DNA of 64,000 nucleotides from an uncultured Bacteroidota bacterium (GTDB taxonomy: Bacteria; Bacteroidota; Bacteroidia; Chitinophagales; Chitinophagaceae), in assembly GCA_903824665.1 (NCBI GenBank), contig CAIJXT010000026.1, forward strand, positions 53,105 through 117,104, read 5' to 3'. This document shows, piece by piece, positions 61,079-64,000 of the stretch. Both the position numbers and the translations under genes were made by a program. Within the stretch, counting starts at the first letter, position 1. Each line of letters begins with the position of its first letter. The notes below the pieces were generated by a model. The model ran no database searches and was not told the DNA's origin. It saw nothing but the letters and a program-made list of their open reading frames with translations.

Positions 61079-64000
61079 ATGCGCTACATCAACATTTGCA
61101 AACTAGCCATGCTCTCGGTTTTTGCATTATTATCGCAAAACCTTTTTGCACAATGTAATCCCAACCAACTTTACGACAAGATGGTCAGTGGATACCACGT
61201 TACCTTAGCCTTGAAAAAGGACGGCAACTACCTCACTTGGGGGAATAACGCCACTAATAGTGGCGCTGCACCGCAATTGACGCCGCTGGAAGTGAATTCT
61301 ACAAACTTTCCCGCCATGGTCGGTACAGTGCTCAAAGTAGCGATCGGAGGTACAGGGTCTGGCACCGGCGAGCAGAACGTAGTACTTACCACCAGTGGTC
61401 TCTATGCATGGGGTCCTGAATCAAAGATTTTAAATACCGTACTTACTCCGTCCGCAGTATTTGCCAAGTTTGTGAATACTGTAACCGGGTCCGACACATC
61501 TACCCGACTTCCAACGGGAGTGGCACCGGCAGATGTGTCTACCATGTTTGCATCAAACGGCACCCTCGCTATTGTGACCAACGCAGGCAATGTATATATA
61601 TTGTCCCGTTTGAGCGATGCGATTCAGGGAGATAGTACCGCACTTGACTTTCGCGCCTGGCATAAAGTAAAAAAAGGCGACGGAACAGATCTTGCAAATG
61701 TGATACAACTCAGGGGTCAGGTAAGCAGTGCCAGTAATGGAGCAATGATGGCACTTTGTTCTGACGGTAAAGTATATGGCTGGGGTGAAACTTTCTACAG
61801 GGGAAATGGTACCGGTCGGGTAGAAGCAAAACGCGCCCGCGAAATGACCATACCTGCTGAGTTCACATCTACGCTGCTTCCCAAAATGATTGGGGTGACC
61901 GGCGGCGATAAAAACGATACTGCAAAAAATACCTTTTACTTGCTAAGTGCTACTGGCAGACTGTATGGTATGGGCCATAACAAATTCAAGCAATGCGGTG
62001 ATTTCACCACTACTGAAAGGACATCGTGGGTAAAAGCCATGCGCACTGCAAGCGATACTTTCAAAAATATCAAATTGATCTCTGTTCAGGAACACGATGC
62101 ATCATTTCCCGGAGTTGCTGCCATAACAGATACTGGCGATTTGTACACTTGGGGCGATAACGACGGTCTGTTCCTTGGTCGCGCTGTCGATGCTTCAATT
62201 TACGACCCAGGAATTCCGCTAGGCTTCACACCCGGAACAGATAGAGCAATATCTGTAGAATTGGGCGGCCACACACTGGTGTACATCAAGATGGGTAGTA
62301 CTCAGTTTTGCTATATAGGACATAAAGTGGATGGTAGTATGGCCGATGGCTCTTCTTTGGATACCAACATTACCACCTTCAACTGTACAGGTACCCCCAG
62401 CCTGCAGCTCTGTGGCATGGTACCTACTACTCCCAGTAAAAATACGTCTACCATCGCGGTCTCTCCTTCCGCTATCGTAGCCAACCACATCACCACAGCA
62501 ACAATCACTGTGCAACTTAAAGATGCCGGTGGCACCAACCTCACCACAACTGGTGGTGCTGTAGACATATTTACTACTAAAGGCACAATCGCTTCGGTGA
62601 CAGACAATGACAATGGCACCTACACCGCCACCCTGCTAAGTTCGGATACCATTGCCATGGCAACGCTAACATTTAAAGTCAATGGTTTTACGGCCACCTC
62701 CACCGCAACAATAAACTTTACCCCGGCACTCATAGTCGGGGCCACGTCGGTCACGGCGGGGTCTAACATAACACTTACCGATGCTACCGCAGGTGGTGTA
62801 TGGAGCAGCAGCAATGGTGCAGTTGCCAGCGTAGGCACCGGCGGTGTGGTTACCGGTATCACGCCGGGTACTGTTACCATATCTTATGCGGTATCAGGTA
62901 TCCCTGTTACACATATAGTTACTGTTAACCCCAACGTATCAAACTTCACTTCCCCAAATATCAGCGCTACCTGCCAGAGTGCAGCCGCCACTGTGACGGT
63001 GAACTCAACAACCATAGGTACCGGTACATTTACGGCAACCTACAACCTTACAGGTGCCAACGCGTCTGCCGGCAACACCGCTGTGCTCACGATGGGTGCC
63101 ACAAATGGTACATTTACTATACCGGGCGGCTCACTTGCTACCCTGGGCGCCACAACAGTCACAATAACGGCCATTTCGGCCACCGGTGGTTCCACCAGCA
63201 GTGTCGCATCAAACAATACTGTTGGTTTCACAGTGATCACAATACCAACATCACTAAGTGCGAGCGCATCACCCAATCCTGTTAACAATGGCTCAAACCT
63301 CACACTGACATCATCGGCAACGAATGCAGTTTCTTATGCATGGGCGGGACCAAACAGCTTTACGTCAACGATGCAGAACCCAACTGCTTTTGCTTCGTCT
63401 CCTTCGGCTGCAGGTATCTATACGGTAACAATCACCAACGCATGTGGAAGCAGTTCTGTTACTACATCAGCAGTTACTGTGAATGTTGCACCAACAGCAG
63501 TAAGTGCCAACGCTACACCTAACCCGGTTAACGATGGTGCAAGCCTTACACTCACTGGTGCGGCCACAGGCGCTACATCATATGCATGGGCTGGTCCTAA
63601 TGGATTTACCTCATCTCTCCAGAACCCTGCAGCATTCACTGCTACTCCAGCGGCAGGCGGTATCTATACATTCACAGCTACTAATGCTGTAGGCAGCACA
63701 TCGGCTACAGTTACGGTAACAGTTAATACCGCTCCTACTTCAGTTAGTGCCAATGCAACTCCTAATCCGGTAAACGATGGTTCTAACCTTACGCTCACTG
63801 GTGCGGCCACAGGCGCTACATCTTATGCTTGGGCTGGTCCTAACGGATTTACATCTTCCCTCCAGAACCCCGCAGCATTCACTGCTACGCCGGCAGCTGG
63901 TGGTATTTATACATTTACAGCTACTAACGCTGTAGGCAGCACATCGGCTACAGTTACGGTAACAGTTAATACCGCTCCTACTTCAGTTAGTGCCAATGCA
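61079..64000 (+). CDS. Giant secreted RCC1-like and Ig-repeat surface protein, 5' part
   Basis: The frame is open from 61070 to the end of the window. ATG at 61079 begins a signal peptide (MRYINICKLAMLSVFALLSQ then NLFAQ); ATG at 61070 is also possible. The N-terminal 400 residues hold RCC1-type propeller blades (LTWGNN, LYAWGPE, VYGWGE, LYGMGHN, LYTWGDN). Next come invasin/BIG2-type Ig domains (AGSNITLTDATAGGVWSSSNG then VASVGTGGVVTGITPG), then tandem 81-residue Ig-like repeats with the core YAWAGPNGFTSSLQNPAAF. The end, probably a T9SS domain, lies beyond the window. It is likely an adhesin or matrix protein. Confidence 0.88.
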   Translation, partial: MRYINICKLAMLSVFALLSQNLFAQCNPNQLYDKMVSGYHVTLALKKDGNYLTWGNNATNSGAAPQLTPLEVNSTNFPAMVGTVLKVAIGGTGSGTGEQNVVLTTSGLYAWGPESKILNTVLTPSAVFAKFVNTVTGSDTSTRLPTGVAPADVSTMFASNGTLAIVTNAGNVYILSRLSDAIQGDSTALDFRAWHKVKKGDGTDLANVIQLRGQVSSASNGAMMALCSDGKVYGWGETFYRGNGTGRVEAKRAREMTIPAEFTSTLLPKMIGVTGGDKNDTAKNTFYLLSATGRLYGMGHNKFKQCGDFTTTERTSWVKAMRTASDTFKNIKLISVQEHDASFPGVAAITDTGDLYTWGDNDGLFLGRAVDASIYDPGIPLGFTPGTDRAISVELGGHTLVYIKMGSTQFCYIGHKVDGSMADGSSLDTNITTFNCTGTPSLQLCGMVPTTPSKNTSTIAVSPSAIVANHITTATITVQLKDAGGTNLTTTGGAVDIFTTKGTIASVTDNDNGTYTATLLSSDTIAMATLTFKVNGFTATSTATINFTPALIVGATSVTAGSNITLTDATAGGVWSSSNGAVASVGTGGVVTGITPGTVTISYAVSGIPVTHIVTVNPNVSNFTSPNISATCQSAAATVTVNSTTIGTGTFTATYNLTGANASAGNTAVLTMGATNGTFTIPGGSLATLGATTVTITAISATGGSTSSVASNNTVGFTVITIPTSLSASASPNPVNNGSNLTLTSSATNAVSYAWAGPNSFTSTMQNPTAFASSPSAAGIYTVTITNACGSSSVTTSAVTVNVAPTAVSANATPNPVNDGASLTLTGAATGATSYAWAGPNGFTSSLQNPAAFTATPAAGGIYTFTATNAVGSTSATVTVTVNTAPTSVSANATPNPVNDGSNLTLTGAATGATSYAWAGPNGFTSSLQNPAAFTATPAAGGIYTFTATNAVGSTSATVTVTVNTAPTSVSANA
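63251..64000 (+). repeat. 243-bp tandem repeats coding 81-residue Ig-like units
   Basis: Units share the phrase AGTGCCAA at 63503, 63746 and 63989 (243 bp apart), and a diverged copy starts at 63257 (246 bp earlier). The last two units are nearly identical at the base level, which indicates recent duplication or gene conversion. The array continues past the window. Confidence 0.92.

Overview
The window looks like chromosomal DNA from a Bacteroidota bacterium, most likely a member of the Chitinophagaceae (family placement is inference). Evidence: type IX secretion sorting domains, paired TonB-dependent receptor/DUF4249 genes under an ECF sigma/FecR pair, an Lnb-type lipoprotein acyltransferase, and promoters of the Bacteroidota form TTTG-N19-20-TAnnTTTG.

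Layout. 1-5.1 kb: a CarH-like B12 photoreceptor (cut by the window edge) followed by a compact zeaxanthin-type carotenoid operon (crtI, crtB, idi, an SRPBCC gene, crtZ, crtY). 5.15-15.07 kb: a tRNA-Leu(CAG) whose 3' end is repeated (19 bp, one mismatch) at 15.05 kb. Between the two copies lies a ~9.8 kb integrative element with a tyrosine integrase, an excisionase-like HTH protein, a putative phage-type Rep, an XRE/ImmA regulatory pair, several small unknown genes, and a two-gene ATPase + DUF4435 module matching the PARIS anti-phage system. 15.07-16.1 kb: six ~95-bp hairpin/polypyrimidine repeats, a four-helix-bundle gene, and a partial seventh repeat. 16.1-18.1 kb: a TPR adenylate cyclase. 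18.1-22.7 kb: an AT-rich accessory stretch with a ParB-like gene plus Dam-like methylase, then a split HipA (kinase first, N-terminal domain second, no antitoxin). 22.8-23.3 kb: an intact tRNA-Asn, a GIY-YIG nuclease gene, and a disrupted second tRNA-Asn copy into which the nuclease ORF runs.

23.4-28.5 kb: envelope genes (T9SS PKD protein, alpha/beta hydrolase, Lnb, small secreted proteins). 28.8-41.6 kb: a potassium regulon: sigma-54 response regulator, a good sigma-54 promoter, a 27-residue membrane peptide, kdpF, kdpABC, a porin, a KUP transporter, and KdpD split into a sensor protein and a separate histidine kinase. 41.8-50.3 kb: ECF sigma, FecR, two TonB receptors and two DUF4249 lipoproteins. 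50.4-55.8 kb: a T9SS cargo protein, purK, purE, a methyltransferase, an unknown gene and a TetR regulator. 55.8-60.2 kb: a TolC/HlyD/ABC exporter whose nucleotide-binding domain is degenerate. 60.2-64 kb: a long gap with a promoter and a foldable leader RNA, then a giant secreted RCC1/Ig-repeat protein that runs off the window.

How the parts relate: light (via B12) probably controls carotenoids; low potassium probably signals through the split KdpD/kinase to the sigma-54 activator and the kdp promoter. The 5.2-23.3 kb stretch is an accessory zone built on two tRNA genes and rich in defence-like and selfish modules; it is the most interesting part of the window.
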